From Desulfovibrio mangrovi (GTDB lineage: Bacteria; Desulfobacterota; Desulfovibrionia; Desulfovibrionales; Desulfovibrionaceae), in contig NZ_CP104208.1 in the NCBI RefSeq assembly GCF_026230175.1, positions 1,612,001 through 1,676,000 of the forward strand: 64,000 nucleotides of DNA, in the 5' to 3' direction. The position numbers and the translations under genes were made by a program. The notes beneath the pieces were generated by a model. It saw nothing but the letters and a program-made list of their open reading frames with translations, was not told where the DNA came from and ran no database searches. Below are positions 26,812 through 36,254 of the stretch, one piece after another. Each line of letters starts with the position of its first letter. Within the stretch, counting starts at the first letter, position 1.

Positions 26812-28905
26812 TTAGAAGCGTTCGAAATCTGCGTCCGAAGCCTCCTTCATATCCAGTGAAATGCCAGCGCCGGAGCCATTGGAACCATTGGAACCATGGG
26901 CTCTATGAGACCCGTTGGACCCGTTAGAACCGTTGGAACCATTAGAACCATTGGAGCCATTGGAACCCGAAGAAGCAGCCAACCTTGCCGGAGCAGACGG
27001 TTTATTGCCGAAAAGCCTGGAAGCAGGGGCAACACTGACCTTCACCTGACGGGGAGCCATACCTCTGCCCGTTTCGCCCCCCCCATGCTGGTTGATCTTG
27101 AAGAAGGCAATGTTCTGCATAAGCTGCTCCGCCTGCGAGGCCAGCTCTTCCGAAGTCGACGCCATTTCCTCCGATGCCGAAGCATTCTGCTGCACCACGG
27201 TATCCAACTGCTGAATGGCCTTGTTAATCTGCTCAGCACCGGAATTCTGCTCATTGCTCGCTGCGGCGATTTCCTGCACAAGGTTTGCGGTCTTCTGAAT
27301 ATCGGGCACGATCTTGCGCAACATCTCACCGGCAGCCTGTGCCACTTCCACACTGGAGGAAGACAACTCGCTGATCTCGGCAGCGGCCTCGCCGGAACGT
27401 TCTGCCAGCTTGCGCACTTCGGATGCCACAACGGCAAATCCCTTTCCGTGCTCACCGGCCCGGGCCGCCTCAATAGCCGCGTTCAAGGCAAGCAGGTTGG
27501 TCTGACGGGCAATTTCCTCGATAATGGATATCTTCTCGGCAATCTTGTTCATGGCTTCCACGGTACGCGCCACAGCCTTGCCGCCCTCTTCTGCATCCTT
27601 GGCCGCCTTGAGGGACATCTGCTCGGTCTGCACCGCATTCTCGGCATTCTGACGAATGTTTGAAGCCATTTCTTCCATGGAGGAAGATATCTCCTCAACT
27701 GCAGCGGCCTGCTCGGTCGCGCCCTGAGACATGCTTGTACTGGATGCGGCCAGCTCTTCGCTGCCGGAAGAGACATTCTCCGCAGCACTCTGCACCTCGC
27801 CTACAACCTCACGGAGCCTGCCCACCATGGCGCGCAACGCATCGGCAAGCATGCCCACCTCGTCCTTCTGATGCACGTCAACCGTCGCCCTGAGATCACC
27901 CTGCGACAGAAGCTGGGCAAAAACGATTCCCTTGGACAGAGGAACGGTGATACCTCGGGTAATGAAGACGCCAAGAACACAGGCAAACAGAATGGCGAGC
28001 AGGGTTGCCATGCCCATGATGGTGACGGAAGACTGGATCTGTGCTTCCATCTTTTCCTTCTGGTTGGTGCGGGCCTCCTCGCAGATGGTTCTGGCCTCTC
28101 TGGCGCAGGCGATCATGACGGCGTTGGCCTTTTCCTGTTCCTGCATCATGGCATGATAGGAACGGAATTCATCATGGTAGGACGTGATCGCCGTCTTGAG
28201 GGAATCCACAGAGTTCAGGTTTTCCCTGCTCTCAAGACGGGAGCGCAATCCCTCTGCGAGGGCCAGAATCTTGCCGACACCTTCATCCACAGCTTTCTGG
28301 TATTTGACGTCAGCCGAGATAATCAGCTCCTTCTCGTTCTTTCTGACGTCAAGAAACAGTTTGACTAAATCGTTGGCATCGTCAGCATTCTGGAGCTTCA
28401 CATCCACCAGCGCGGAGGATGCCCCCGATGAACGCAGACGTTCCAACTGCTGTTTGAGATTGATGCGAATATCCTCGGCACCGGCAAGCGCAGTACGGGC
28501 GTTCTCACGCATCTTCTCCATAACAACCTTGCGGGCATCGCTTTCCTTTGCATACTGCTGGAAGGCTGCGGCGTATCTATCCACTGAAGCCAGCACGTCA
28601 TCCATCTGCTTCAGGTTCACCGGATCACTGAATTTCACCCTGCTGTCCGCAATCTGCTGCCGTATGAAAGTCACCGTCTCATCGTGTTTCTTACGTGACT
28701 CCTCATCCCTGCGGATGATGAAATTCTTTTCCTGAATGCGTGCATCCAGAACCAGTTTGACCAGGCGGTTCATGTCATCCGCCTTTCCAACCCTGTTTTC
28801 GATCCCCCAGATACCGCTCAATCCAACCCAGGCCACAATCACGGTCAGAGCAATCAGCACTCCAAAGCCCAGGGCCAGCTTCCAGGAAAGCTTGAGATTT
28901 TTCAT
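26812..28905 (-). CDS. Methyl-accepting chemotaxis protein with HBM-type sensor domain
   Basis: A 697-residue chemoreceptor. TM1 is at ~11-30; a long all-helical periplasmic domain of about 250 residues has duplicated [20 protein letters not shown] / [20 protein letters not shown] segments, typical of the helical bimodular (HBM) sensor. TM2 is near 300 and is followed by HAMP. The signalling hairpin is [42 protein letters not shown]. After the last methylation helix comes a low-complexity Ser-Asn-Gly linker, then a conserved-looking tail ending DFERF, which could dock CheR/CheB. ATG 28905 has GGAG 8 bp upstream. HBM domains commonly bind organic acids; the ligand here is unknown. Confidence 0.92.
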   Translation of the reverse strand: MKNLKLSWKLALGFGVLIALTVIVAWVGLSGIWGIENRVGKADDMNRLVKLVLDARIQEKNFIIRRDEESRKKHDETVTFIRQQIADSRVKFSDPVNLKQMDDVLASVDRYAAAFQQYAKESDARKVVMEKMRENARTALAGAEDIRINLKQQLERLRSSGASSALVDVKLQNADDANDLVKLFLDVRKNEKELIISADVKYQKAVDEGVGKILALAEGLRSRLESRENLNSVDSLKTAITSYHDEFRSYHAMMQEQEKANAVMIACAREARTICEEARTNQKEKMEAQIQSSVTIMGMATLLAILFACVLGVFITRGITVPLSKGIVFAQLLSQGDLRATVDVHQKDEVGMLADALRAMVGRLREVVGEVQSAAENVSSGSEELAASSTSMSQGATEQAAAVEEISSSMEEMASNIRQNAENAVQTEQMSLKAAKDAEEGGKAVARTVEAMNKIAEKISIIEEIARQTNLLALNAAIEAARAGEHGKGFAVVASEVRKLAERSGEAAAEISELSSSSVEVAQAAGEMLRKIVPDIQKTANLVQEIAAASNEQNSGAEQINKAIQQLDTVVQQNASASEEMASTSEELASQAEQLMQNIAFFKINQHGGGETGRGMAPRQVKVSVAPASRLFGNKPSAPARLAASSGSNGSNGSNGSNGSNGSNGSHRAHGSNGSNGSGAGISLDMKEASDADFERF
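26877..26972. repeat. 9-bp minisatellite encoding a Ser-Asn-Gly linker
   Basis: About nine to ten imperfect copies of a 9-bp unit (GGAACCATT on the plus strand) within the chemoreceptor gene, encoding (G-S-N) repeats interrupted by one HRAH block. Copy-number change would stay in frame and alter only linker length. Confidence 0.85.
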
Positions 28906-29215
28906 ATTCATTACTCCAGTGCCAAAAAAGATAAACACTATCGAGTCAACAAGCATTCACCACACTGGCACCGTATATGATATGCCTAGTCATGAAAAGA
29001 ATCAGAAATAAAAAATAATCTATTGTATAATGCAGTCTAACTGCCATTTTCGTTGAACAATGACAAAGACGGCTTCCATCAAAGCAGCGCCCACATCAAA
29101 AAGGCAGGAGGTTATAAGGAGTTGTCGCAGCGTATGCGGGACGCACGGGAAAATCCCCCTCAGCCTGCGGATGACGCACCGTTGAAAAATGCGTTCCAGA
29201 GTATCAGGTAAGCGG
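28906..29215. other. Intergenic region, no gene seen
   Basis: AT-rich around 28960-29040 and probably carrying the chemoreceptor promoter. No tRNA, strong dyad or conserved frame was recognised; the open frames here look incidental. Confidence 0.5.
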
Positions 29216-29242
29216 GAAAAAGACAGGAACTCAGCGTTCCTG
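29216..29242 (-). terminator. Terminator overlapping the stop of the secretion fusion gene
   Basis: Perfect 7-bp stem CAGGAAC/GTTCCTG (29224-29230 with 29236-29242) whose loop holds the stop codon. TCTTTTTCCC follows on the minus strand. Confidence 0.75.
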
Positions 29243-30517
29243 CATGGAGAAGGTAAGGGACGACATGAAGGGGGAAAGGATGTACTCCAGCACCGTTCGG
29301 GAACCGGTATGTATGGAGCAGGCGACAATCATGCCGGGGTAGAGGCAGTAACGGTTGCCTTCACGCTCAAAGCAGGAATCATCAGTCTCGATGCGCACCT
29401 TGTAATAGGTATTTCCCTGCCTATCCACCACCACGTCGGGCGAAATACGCACCACGGTGCCATTGATGCGCCCGAATCGTCTGGCATCCGCCGAAGTGAG
29501 GGAAATACGAGCGTTCTGCCCAAGGGCGACATAGCCGATATCGTTAATGGGCAAATGCGCCTCAACCACAAGTTTATCGCTCGTGGGCACAATGGTCATC
29601 ACGGTTCCTCCGGGCTCAACCACCTCGCCCGGGGCCGCAAAGGCCAGCTGTTTTACCACGCCATCCACCGGAGAACGCAGCACAGTGCGCTTGAGGGTAT
29701 CCTCAAACTTCTTCATGCGCTCGGAAAGCTCGTCATATTCCTGCTGCGCCTTGCGCAGATCCTGTCTGGCCTTTTCACGGAACTGGGACTCCACTCTCTC
29801 AACCGCCGCAACAGCCTCAACATACTGCGCCCGCATCTTACCCAAATTCGCCTTGTCCTGTTCGATACGGCTCTCAAGGTTGGTAACCTCACGCTGCAGC
29901 TGGATATATTTGAGTTCCGTGGCCAGTTGTTCCTTGAAAAGCTGCTCGGTAATCCCCAGTTCCTTCCGCAGGAGAACAAGGGCGTCTCGCTGTTTGCTGA
30001 TTCGCACAGTCACGCTGCGCACGTCCTGTTCGGTCTGAATTACCTGCTGGCGATATTCCGCCAACTGACCTGCGAGGGTCGCCATGGATGAAGCGAACAG
30101 TTCGCGTGCCGCCGTCACTTTCTCCGGCAGCGTTGCCTCGATCTCAACAGGCATGACAAGCTCCCGAGCCATATCGGCCATGGCCTGATAACGGATGAGA
30201 TCCACCTGAAGGGAAGAAAGCCGGACGCGCACCTCTTCCACGGAAGAGCCCTGCTGCGTCCCCTCAAGCTCCACAAGCTCCTGCCCCTGCGTGACGACCT
30301 CGCCCTCGCGCACCTTGATCTCACGGATAATGCCGCCTTCCAGATGCTGCACCCGCTTAACCAGCGAAGAAGGCACCACCTCGCCCTCCGCCATGCTCAC
30401 AATATCCAGCCTGCCGATGCTTGCCCACACGAGAAAGGCAATGCAGCCTGCAATGCAAACCCACAGAAAGGCGCGTGTCGTGGAATCCAACTGCAACTGC
30501 GGCGCGGAATTACTCAT
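29231..30517 (-). CDS. Type I secretion membrane-fusion (HlyD-family) protein
   Basis: A 428-residue periplasmic adaptor anchored by one N-terminal helix (AFLWVCIAGCIAFLVWASIG). A lipoyl/barrel-hybrid half follows (GEVVPSSLVKRVQHLEGGIIREIKVREGEVV), then a long coiled coil (about residues 90-290), then the second lipoyl half (VLRSPVDGVVKQLAFAAPGEVV) and the HlyD C-terminal signature (PDVVVDRQGNTYYKVRIE, LYPGMIVACSIHTGSRTVLEYILSPF). It bridges the inner-membrane ATPase to an outer-membrane TolC-like pore, not found in the window. Its ATG overlaps the ATPase stop by 4 bp. Confidence 0.93.
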   Translation of the reverse strand: MSNSAPQLQLDSTTRAFLWVCIAGCIAFLVWASIGRLDIVSMAEGEVVPSSLVKRVQHLEGGIIREIKVREGEVVTQGQELVELEGTQQGSSVEEVRVRLSSLQVDLIRYQAMADMARELVMPVEIEATLPEKVTAARELFASSMATLAGQLAEYRQQVIQTEQDVRSVTVRISKQRDALVLLRKELGITEQLFKEQLATELKYIQLQREVTNLESRIEQDKANLGKMRAQYVEAVAAVERVESQFREKARQDLRKAQQEYDELSERMKKFEDTLKRTVLRSPVDGVVKQLAFAAPGEVVEPGGTVMTIVPTSDKLVVEAHLPINDIGYVALGQNARISLTSADARRFGRINGTVVRISPDVVVDRQGNTYYKVRIETDDSCFEREGNRYCLYPGMIVACSIHTGSRTVLEYILSPFMSSLTFSMQER

Positions 30518-32376
30518 TCGTCCGTCTCCTTCTCAAAACCAGGCGCGGGCGTTGCAGAAACATCCTTTGGCGCACCGGTCGCAGATGCAGCCCCGCCGTT
30601 ATCCCCTCCTTGAGACACTCCGGCCGGAGAAGGAGCCTGAACGACCACCGAAGGAGCGGACTGCGATACGCCCGATGCCGCAGAACCGATGCCGGAAACC
30701 TGCTCAATGGGTGTTCCGGCTTCCTGTCTGGTCCTGCGCACCACCTGCGGTACGGGCTTGCTGCCCAGATCAAGCTTCTGCCCTGCCAGTCGTTCAAATC
30801 CGGGATCGGCGGAAATTACTATAATGGTCCGCCCCTCCCTGAGCATGCGGACGACACAACGGAACACGGCCTGACGCCCCGGCTTATCGAGCGCCTCCGT
30901 GGGTTCATCAAGAATCACCACCCTGCCATTCGTCATCAGGGCACGGGCCAGCGCCATGCGCTTTCTGATACCCGCGGACAATGAACGCCCCGCGTCTTCC
31001 AGCATGAGTTCAATGCCTTCCTGTCGGGAAAACAGAAACGAGGAAAGATCCGCTTCGTTGATGGCGCGGTTCAGACTTGCCTCATCCGGTTCCTCCAACC
31101 CCAGACAGATATTCTCACGTAACGTTGCAGGGAAGAGAACCGCCTCCTGCGGCAGGTAGCTGATCTGCTTGCGCCACCACTCCGGCGCTATCTGGCTCAG
31201 GGTTACGCCATCAGCGACAATATCGCCACGCGCCGGATCGACAAGTCCGGCAAGCATGCGGGCAAAGGTGGTCTTTCCGGCCCCGTTGGGCCCTTGCACC
31301 ACAGTCAGCATCCCCGGTTCCAATGTCATGGAAAGCGATTCGAACAAAGGCGAACGACTTCCGGGCCAGCCGAATGCTGCATCGCGAATCTCCAGCTTGC
31401 CGCTGAAGTTCTGAAGTGCCGTGCCTGAACGTGCTTCCTGTGGCAGCGAAATGAAACGAAGAATATCCTGCCGTGCACTACGCGCCCGTGCTGACAGAGA
31501 AAGAGAGGAGGCAAGACCGCTTCCGGCACTCAGGGCACGGGCGGTAAGAATATTCACACCGATGAGCACACCCACCGTAATGTCCCCGTTTACAACCTGC
31601 ATGGCGCCGATGGAATAGACGCCCACACTCTGCAGCATGGCGATCACCGAAGACGCCGAACGCCCTTTCTCGCGGGAAAGGGTCAAGGCAAAGCGAAGGG
31701 TATCCAGTACCGCATTCTTCTCGCCCCAGATACGCCGGACAAATCCTGCCCCTCTGAAAACGCGGACAGCATCACTCCCAGCGAGGACCGAAGCCGTCAG
31801 GAGACGTTTTTCAGCCTCCTCCCTGTCCACATCCCGCGCGAGCAATGCCTGATGGTCGTTGCTCCAGCGGTTGAGAGCCGCCGTCAGCAGCATGCCCGTC
31901 AGACCGATAAGCGCCAAAGGGGGAGAAAGAAGAAAGGCAGCAAACAGGTAGAGAAGGGCAAAGGGCGCATCCAGCATCTGCAATACTGCGGAAGGTTCAG
32001 AAGCCGCCCGTATGGTAGCCGCCCTGAGGGGAATCTCCTGCGCCACACGAGCCACCTCGGGCCCCATGACCTGCGCCCGTATGCGGAGCATGGCTTCATG
32101 GCCCGCTGTTGCCAGACGATCATCCTCATCGCCCGTCACCACAACCGCAAGACGGGTACGTATGGCATTGAAGGCGTAGAGCAGGACGATGGCCACCCCC
32201 ATGCCGGAGGTCAGCGTTATCAACGTGCCGTCAAAACCGAAGGCCACGTATCTGTTGAGTACCTGAATGACAAAAATTGGAGATGCCAGATTGAGCAACG
32301 TGACAAAGAAGGTGGCCAGCACCAATTCGAAAGCAGCGACAGGCTGTCGGGCCATGCGTCTGAAGAGTTCGCCCAC
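30514..32376 (-). CDS. Type I secretion ABC permease/ATPase with atypical motifs
   Basis: A ~620-residue PrtD/HlyB-type exporter with no C39 peptidase domain: TM domain about 15-300, nucleotide-binding domain about 330-545, and an extra ~80-residue Pro/Ala/Ser-rich tail. Walker A GPNGAGKTT and Walker B VVILDEPTEALD are intact. The signature reads LSAGIRKRM instead of LSGGQ, and the H-loop position reads ISADP where histidine (ITHRP) is expected. GTG 32376 has GGAG 5 bp upstream; a GTG at 32382 is in frame but too close to it. It is coupled to the fusion-protein gene and could export the RTX protein encoded at 17977-21156. Confidence 0.9.
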   Translation of the reverse strand: MGELFRRMARQPVAAFELVLATFFVTLLNLASPIFVIQVLNRYVAFGFDGTLITLTSGMGVAIVLLYAFNAIRTRLAVVVTGDEDDRLATAGHEAMLRIRAQVMGPEVARVAQEIPLRAATIRAASEPSAVLQMLDAPFALLYLFAAFLLSPPLALIGLTGMLLTAALNRWSNDHQALLARDVDREEAEKRLLTASVLAGSDAVRVFRGAGFVRRIWGEKNAVLDTLRFALTLSREKGRSASSVIAMLQSVGVYSIGAMQVVNGDITVGVLIGVNILTARALSAGSGLASSLSLSARARSARQDILRFISLPQEARSGTALQNFSGKLEIRDAAFGWPGSRSPLFESLSMTLEPGMLTVVQGPNGAGKTTFARMLAGLVDPARGDIVADGVTLSQIAPEWWRKQISYLPQEAVLFPATLRENICLGLEEPDEASLNRAINEADLSSFLFSRQEGIELMLEDAGRSLSAGIRKRMALARALMTNGRVVILDEPTEALDKPGRQAVFRCVVRMLREGRTIIVISADPGFERLAGQKLDLGSKPVPQVVRRTRQEAGTPIEQVSGIGSAASGVSQSAPSVVVQAPSPAGVSQGGDNGGAASATGAPKDVSATPAPGFEKETDE

Positions 32377-32607
32377 GGACACTCCTTTCCATCAATGGTC
32401 AATAGTCCTGCAACGATACACCGCATCGGCCTCGGATGCAACGCATGAGGACCAAAGCATCCCCTTCTTCACCGTACCAGTATGGAAAACCGAGCGCACC
32501 GCCGCCAACATACAAAGGCAACATCCTGAATTAATTACACTTACCAACACTAAACCAAAACACTCGGCATCCAGAGATTGCACTTGCAGTTTTTCCATCT
32601 TTACAGC

Positions 32608-33591
32608 ATGTTAGATATTACGATGATAAGTCTACCTCCACATCTGGCAGGCTATGCCTTCGTTCTTCTGGCCGCAGCCATGTGGGCCCTGCTCGGCCCT
32701 GTGGCCAAGTTCGGTCTTGCCGCAGGCATGGAGCCCCTTGAGCTGGCGTTCTGGCGGGCAGCCATGGGCAGTCTTCTGTTCGGCATTCACGCCCGGCGCA
32801 CCAACATGGTCCGGGTACGGGGCAAGGACGTTCCCGTCTTCCTCATCTTCGGTCTTGTCGGCGTGGCTCTGTTCTTCGGCTCATATCAGCTTGCCGTGCA
32901 GGGGGCAGGAGCCGCCCTGGCCTCCATCCTGCTGTATACGGCTCCGGCATGGGTTGCCGTTCTTTCATTCATATTCTTCCATGAGCCGCTCACCCGCCTG
33001 AAAACGCTGGCTCTGGCGCTGGCCATGTGCGGAGCCGGTCTTGTCTGTCTTTCCGGGGGCATAGGCAACACGGTCAGCATGGCTGGCATACTCTTCGGCC
33101 TGCTTTCCGGTTTCACCTACTCATTGCACTACATCTTCGGAAAGGCGTACCTGCGCAGCTACTCTTCAGTCTCGCTCTACATGTGGAGTCTGCCTGCAGG
33201 TGCCGTGGCGCTGCTGCCGTGGGTCAGATTCACAGCCGTCAGCGCTACCGGAGTCATTGTCATTTTTGTGTTGGGCGTTGTATGCACGTATGGAGCCTAT
33301 TACGCCTACTGTGAAGGGCTGAAGCGCCTTGAAGCCACGCGCGTCGCCGTCATTGCCAACGCGGAGCCGGTTCTTGCGGCCCTGCTGGCGCTCTGGTGGT
33401 GGGACGAATTGCTTTCTCCGTCCGGCTATATGGGAGGCGCTCTGGTGTTGGTCGCCGTCATACTCATCGTTTTCGACAAATCAGGAAACGCACCACAGGA
33501 AGAAGGCGTTTCCGGATGCACGAAAACGGAATCGACGGAATCATATGATGCAAGTCCCCAAACGGAACCGGCACGCGAAACCGCACTCTAA
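32608..33591 (+). CDS. EamA/DMT-superfamily transporter
   Basis: A ~327-residue, ten-helix DMT permease. The first EamA repeat begins LAGYAFVLLAAAMWALLGPVAKFGL; the second repeat includes GILFGLLSGFTYSLHYIFGK and ends EATRVAVIANAEPVLAALLALWWWDELLSPSGYMGGALVL, the usual C-terminal motif. A hydrophilic 35-residue C-terminal tail follows. Substrate unknown. The start is uncertain: ATG 32608 and ATG 32623 both lack a clear ribosome site. It precedes the homocysteine methyltransferase-like gene by 23 bp and may export a related amino acid or methyl donor; this is inference from order only. Confidence 0.83.
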   Translation: MLDITMISLPPHLAGYAFVLLAAAMWALLGPVAKFGLAAGMEPLELAFWRAAMGSLLFGIHARRTNMVRVRGKDVPVFLIFGLVGVALFFGSYQLAVQGAGAALASILLYTAPAWVAVLSFIFFHEPLTRLKTLALALAMCGAGLVCLSGGIGNTVSMAGILFGLLSGFTYSLHYIFGKAYLRSYSSVSLYMWSLPAGAVALLPWVRFTAVSATGVIVIFVLGVVCTYGAYYAYCEGLKRLEATRVAVIANAEPVLAALLALWWWDELLSPSGYMGGALVLVAVILIVFDKSGNAPQEEGVSGCTKTESTESYDASPQTEPARETAL

Positions 33592-33614
33592 CGTCTCCCC
33601 CAAGGAGCACTCTT

Positions 33615-34511
33615 ATGCCTACTCTATATGATCGTGTGAAAAGCGGTGAATTTCTCTTTCTCGACGGCGGCACCGGCACCGAACTGACCCGCCGCGGCCT
33701 GCAGCACGGGGACGATCCCTGCTGGAGTGCGCGGGCCGTGCTGGAGCAGCCCGACCTCGTCCGCGCCGTGCATGAAGACTATGTCCGCGCAGGCTCAGAC
33801 ATACTCATCACCAACACCTTCCGGGCCTCTCCGATGATGCTTGAAGCCCACGGCCTTGGTGAGCGCTGGGAGGAAATCAACAAGACAGCCGTGCGCCTTG
33901 CTTACGAGGCCATAGAAAATGTCGGCGCAAAACGGCAGGTGCATGTCATCGGTTCTGTTTCCGCCATCGTTCCCGACGGAACGCGCCCCCCTGAAGAGGT
34001 GCGCAGACAGCACTCCCGGCAGTCTCAGGTGCTGGCCGCAGCCGGAGCTGAAGCTATTCTTGTGGAAATGATCAATGACACCACGCAGGGCAGACTGGCG
34101 CTCGAAGGTGCCAAGGAGGCGGGAATAGCCCTGTGGGCCGGTCTTTCCTGCTCCCTGAATGAACGCCGGGAGCCGGTACTCTCGGCCGATGGCGTCCTGT
34201 TGGATCAGGCGCTGGCCCAACTGCTGCCGGTAGGGCTGCGGGTCATCTGCTTTACTCATACCATGGCCGCCGACATCGGCGCCTGCCTTGAAGTGCTGCG
34301 TCAACATTGGACCGGCCCCATGGGAACAATACCGCACGCTTCCCGTTCCCCCGTTCCCAACCAATATGCGGCAGATACCTATACTCCTGAAGAATACAGG
34401 GCCAAGGCCCGTAAGTGGATCACCTCGGGCGTGCGCATTCTCGGCGGCTGTTGCGGCGTGGGGCCGGAGTACATCCGCACCGCACGCGAAGGCATACAAC
34501 TGCTGGCATGA
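33615..34511 (+). CDS. Homocysteine S-methyltransferase-family protein
   Basis: A 298-residue TIM-barrel protein of the homocysteine-binding (S-methyl_trans) family: FLFLDGGTGTELTRRGL, GSDILITNTFRASPMML, and the zinc site with one Cys in VICFTHT and the pair in GGCCGVGPEYI. All three zinc cysteines are present, so methyl transfer to homocysteine is plausible. No MetH-type cobalamin or folate domains are fused, so the methyl donor could be S-methylmethionine, betaine or a corrinoid protein. AAGGAG precedes the ATG. Located between a DMT exporter and a CheY-like gene. Confidence 0.82.
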   Translation: MPTLYDRVKSGEFLFLDGGTGTELTRRGLQHGDDPCWSARAVLEQPDLVRAVHEDYVRAGSDILITNTFRASPMMLEAHGLGERWEEINKTAVRLAYEAIENVGAKRQVHVIGSVSAIVPDGTRPPEEVRRQHSRQSQVLAAAGAEAILVEMINDTTQGRLALEGAKEAGIALWAGLSCSLNERREPVLSADGVLLDQALAQLLPVGLRVICFTHTMAADIGACLEVLRQHWTGPMGTIPHASRSPVPNQYAADTYTPEEYRAKARKWITSGVRILGGCCGVGPEYIRTAREGIQLLA

Positions 34512-34543
34512 TATAGGCGCAGCAACGTGTATAAGGAACCAGC

Positions 34544-34936
34544 ATGAAAGTTGTACTGGTCGTGGATGACGATATTCTCAACCGCATTACGCTGAACCAC
34601 ATGCTCGGCAAGAACGGATATGAAGTCCGCCTCGCCTGCAACGGCAGCGAGGCGTTGGAGATCCTTGCCACGGAGCCGATTCCCGATGCTATACTCACGG
34701 ATATAGAAATGCCCGTGATGGACGGTCGTGCGCTTCTGCATGCGTTTCGGAAAGACGATCGCTGGCAGGACTGCAAGATCCCCGTCATCGCCCTGACAGC
34801 CCACTCGCTGCCGGAAGACAGGGAGGCTCTGCTTCTTGCCGGTTTCGACGCTCTGCTCGGCAAACCCGTTGAAAGAGAAAGTCTGGTGAGCACGTTACAA
34901 AGCTTTTTACCACCCCAAGCTGAGGGAACTGAATAA
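34544..34936 (+). CDS. Single-domain response regulator (CheY-like)
   Basis: A 130-residue receiver domain without an output domain. The acidic pocket is D8-D10, the phospho-acceptor is D53 (ILTDIEMPVMDG), and the switch Thr and Lys are T85 (ALTAHS) and K107 (GKPV). The IEMPVMDG form and ALTA strand resemble receivers of hybrid kinases. AAGGA lies upstream of the ATG. No kinase is directly adjacent, so its partner could be any sensor in the genome. Confidence 0.9.
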   Translation: MKVVLVVDDDILNRITLNHMLGKNGYEVRLACNGSEALEILATEPIPDAILTDIEMPVMDGRALLHAFRKDDRWQDCKIPVIALTAHSLPEDREALLLAGFDALLGKPVERESLVSTLQSFLPPQAEGTE

Positions 34937-35063
34937 TATTCGCTTCTTCCGTACCCTATCCCAAAGAAATCCCCTTCACAGCGGTCGGGGGCAGTGATAG
35001 GTGGAGGGAGTTTTCAACAAACGGTCTTTGTTCTCTTTCCAAGTCTGTCCCGAGGAGCTTACT

Positions 35064-36239
35064 TTGGCTATTCGTTTCGACCGGATGGAGCTTGCAGGCT
35101 CACTTGGCGATCTGGGAGCCCTGCTTCCGCTCGCGCTGGGCATGATCGTGATAAACGGTCTGGATCCTGTGGGAGTCTTTCTCTGCGTCGGCCTTTTCTA
35201 CCTTCTGGGCGGCGCATACTACCGGGCCCCCATAGCAGTCCAGCCGATGAAAACGGTCGGCGCCTACGCCGTGGCAACCGGCGTTTCCGCCACTGTCATC
35301 GCCGCTTCCGGCATATGGCTCGGAGCACTGCTGCTCCTCGCCACTTACGGTCCGGTGCTCAATTTCCTCAAACGCTTCATCCCCGTTCCGGTCATACGCG
35401 GAGTGCAAGTCTCCACCGGCAGCCTTCTGGCCATGCAGGGGTTGAAACTCATTCTGGGTGAATCCGGCCTGCAGAAAACCGTAAGCGAACCCCAGCTCGG
35501 ACTGGATACGCTGCTTGGCGTGCCTTGGAGTATCATACTTGGAGTCATTGCCCTTGCGGCCATCCTCACCCTGCTCGACAGCAAACGCTACCCCGCCGCC
35601 ATCATGGTGGTGGGAGGCGGATTCATCACCGGCCTGCTGATCAAGGGAGCAGCCTTTTCCATCGGATTCCACGGCCCCAACCTGCTGCCGTTCGGGCTCC
35701 CTTCATGGGCCGACTTCGCCTTTGCACTGCCCATGCTGGTGCTGCCCCAGTTCCCCATGACCATCGGAAACGCCGTCTTTGCCAATGCGGATCTCTCGCA
35801 CCAGTTGTTTCCGGAAGAAAAAGAACGGGTCACTCCCAAAGCCCTCTGCACCACCATGGGCATAGCCTGCATCGCCTCATCGCTGTTCGGCGGAATGCCC
35901 ATGTGCCATGGCTCAGGCGGCCTTGCCGCCCACTACCGCTTCGGCGCCAGAACCAATGGCTCAAACATCATCGCGGGCGGACTGTTCATAACCGCCTCAG
36001 TGCTGCTCGGCCCATCCCTTGTAGACGCCCTTCACCTGCTGCCTCTGGCAGTGCTTGGGGTGCTGCTGCTCATGGCAGGCCTTGAACTTTGCCTGACAAT
36101 CCGGGATTTGACCGAAAGAAGCGGACTGTTTATCGTCTTCTTCATGCTCATTCTTTCCATAACCGTTAATCTGGCCGTTGCCTTTCTTGTCGGCATTCTT
36201 CTCTGCCGGTTCGTTGAGCACCGGCGCATCGGCATATAA
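35064..36239 (+). CDS. MOT1-type molybdate (or tungstate) transporter
   Basis: A ~391-residue, ten- to twelve-helix membrane protein related to SulP but of the MOT1 branch. Both diagnostic MOT1 motifs are present: PIAVQPMKTVGAYAVA and GMPMCHGSGGLAAHYRFGART. It likely imports molybdate for molybdopterin enzymes such as formate dehydrogenase. The start is taken as TTG 35064, because AGGAG lies exactly 6 bp upstream and the protein then begins MAIRFDRMELAGSLGDLGA. A GTG at 35001 would add a non-conserved N-terminus. Followed 15 bp later by an unknown gene. Confidence 0.88.
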   Translation: MAIRFDRMELAGSLGDLGALLPLALGMIVINGLDPVGVFLCVGLFYLLGGAYYRAPIAVQPMKTVGAYAVATGVSATVIAASGIWLGALLLLATYGPVLNFLKRFIPVPVIRGVQVSTGSLLAMQGLKLILGESGLQKTVSEPQLGLDTLLGVPWSIILGVIALAAILTLLDSKRYPAAIMVVGGGFITGLLIKGAAFSIGFHGPNLLPFGLPSWADFAFALPMLVLPQFPMTIGNAVFANADLSHQLFPEEKERVTPKALCTTMGIACIASSLFGGMPMCHGSGGLAAHYRFGARTNGSNIIAGGLFITASVLLGPSLVDALHLLPLAVLGVLLLMAGLELCLTIRDLTERSGLFIVFFMLILSITVNLAVAFLVGILLCRFVEHRRIGI

Positions 36240-36254
36240 CACTTAGGGGGATAT

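Noticed and set aside
29020-29328. Minus-strand ORF in the gap before the chemoreceptor
   Set aside because: No ribosome site, overlaps the secretion fusion gene and its terminator, and has no recognisable protein character.
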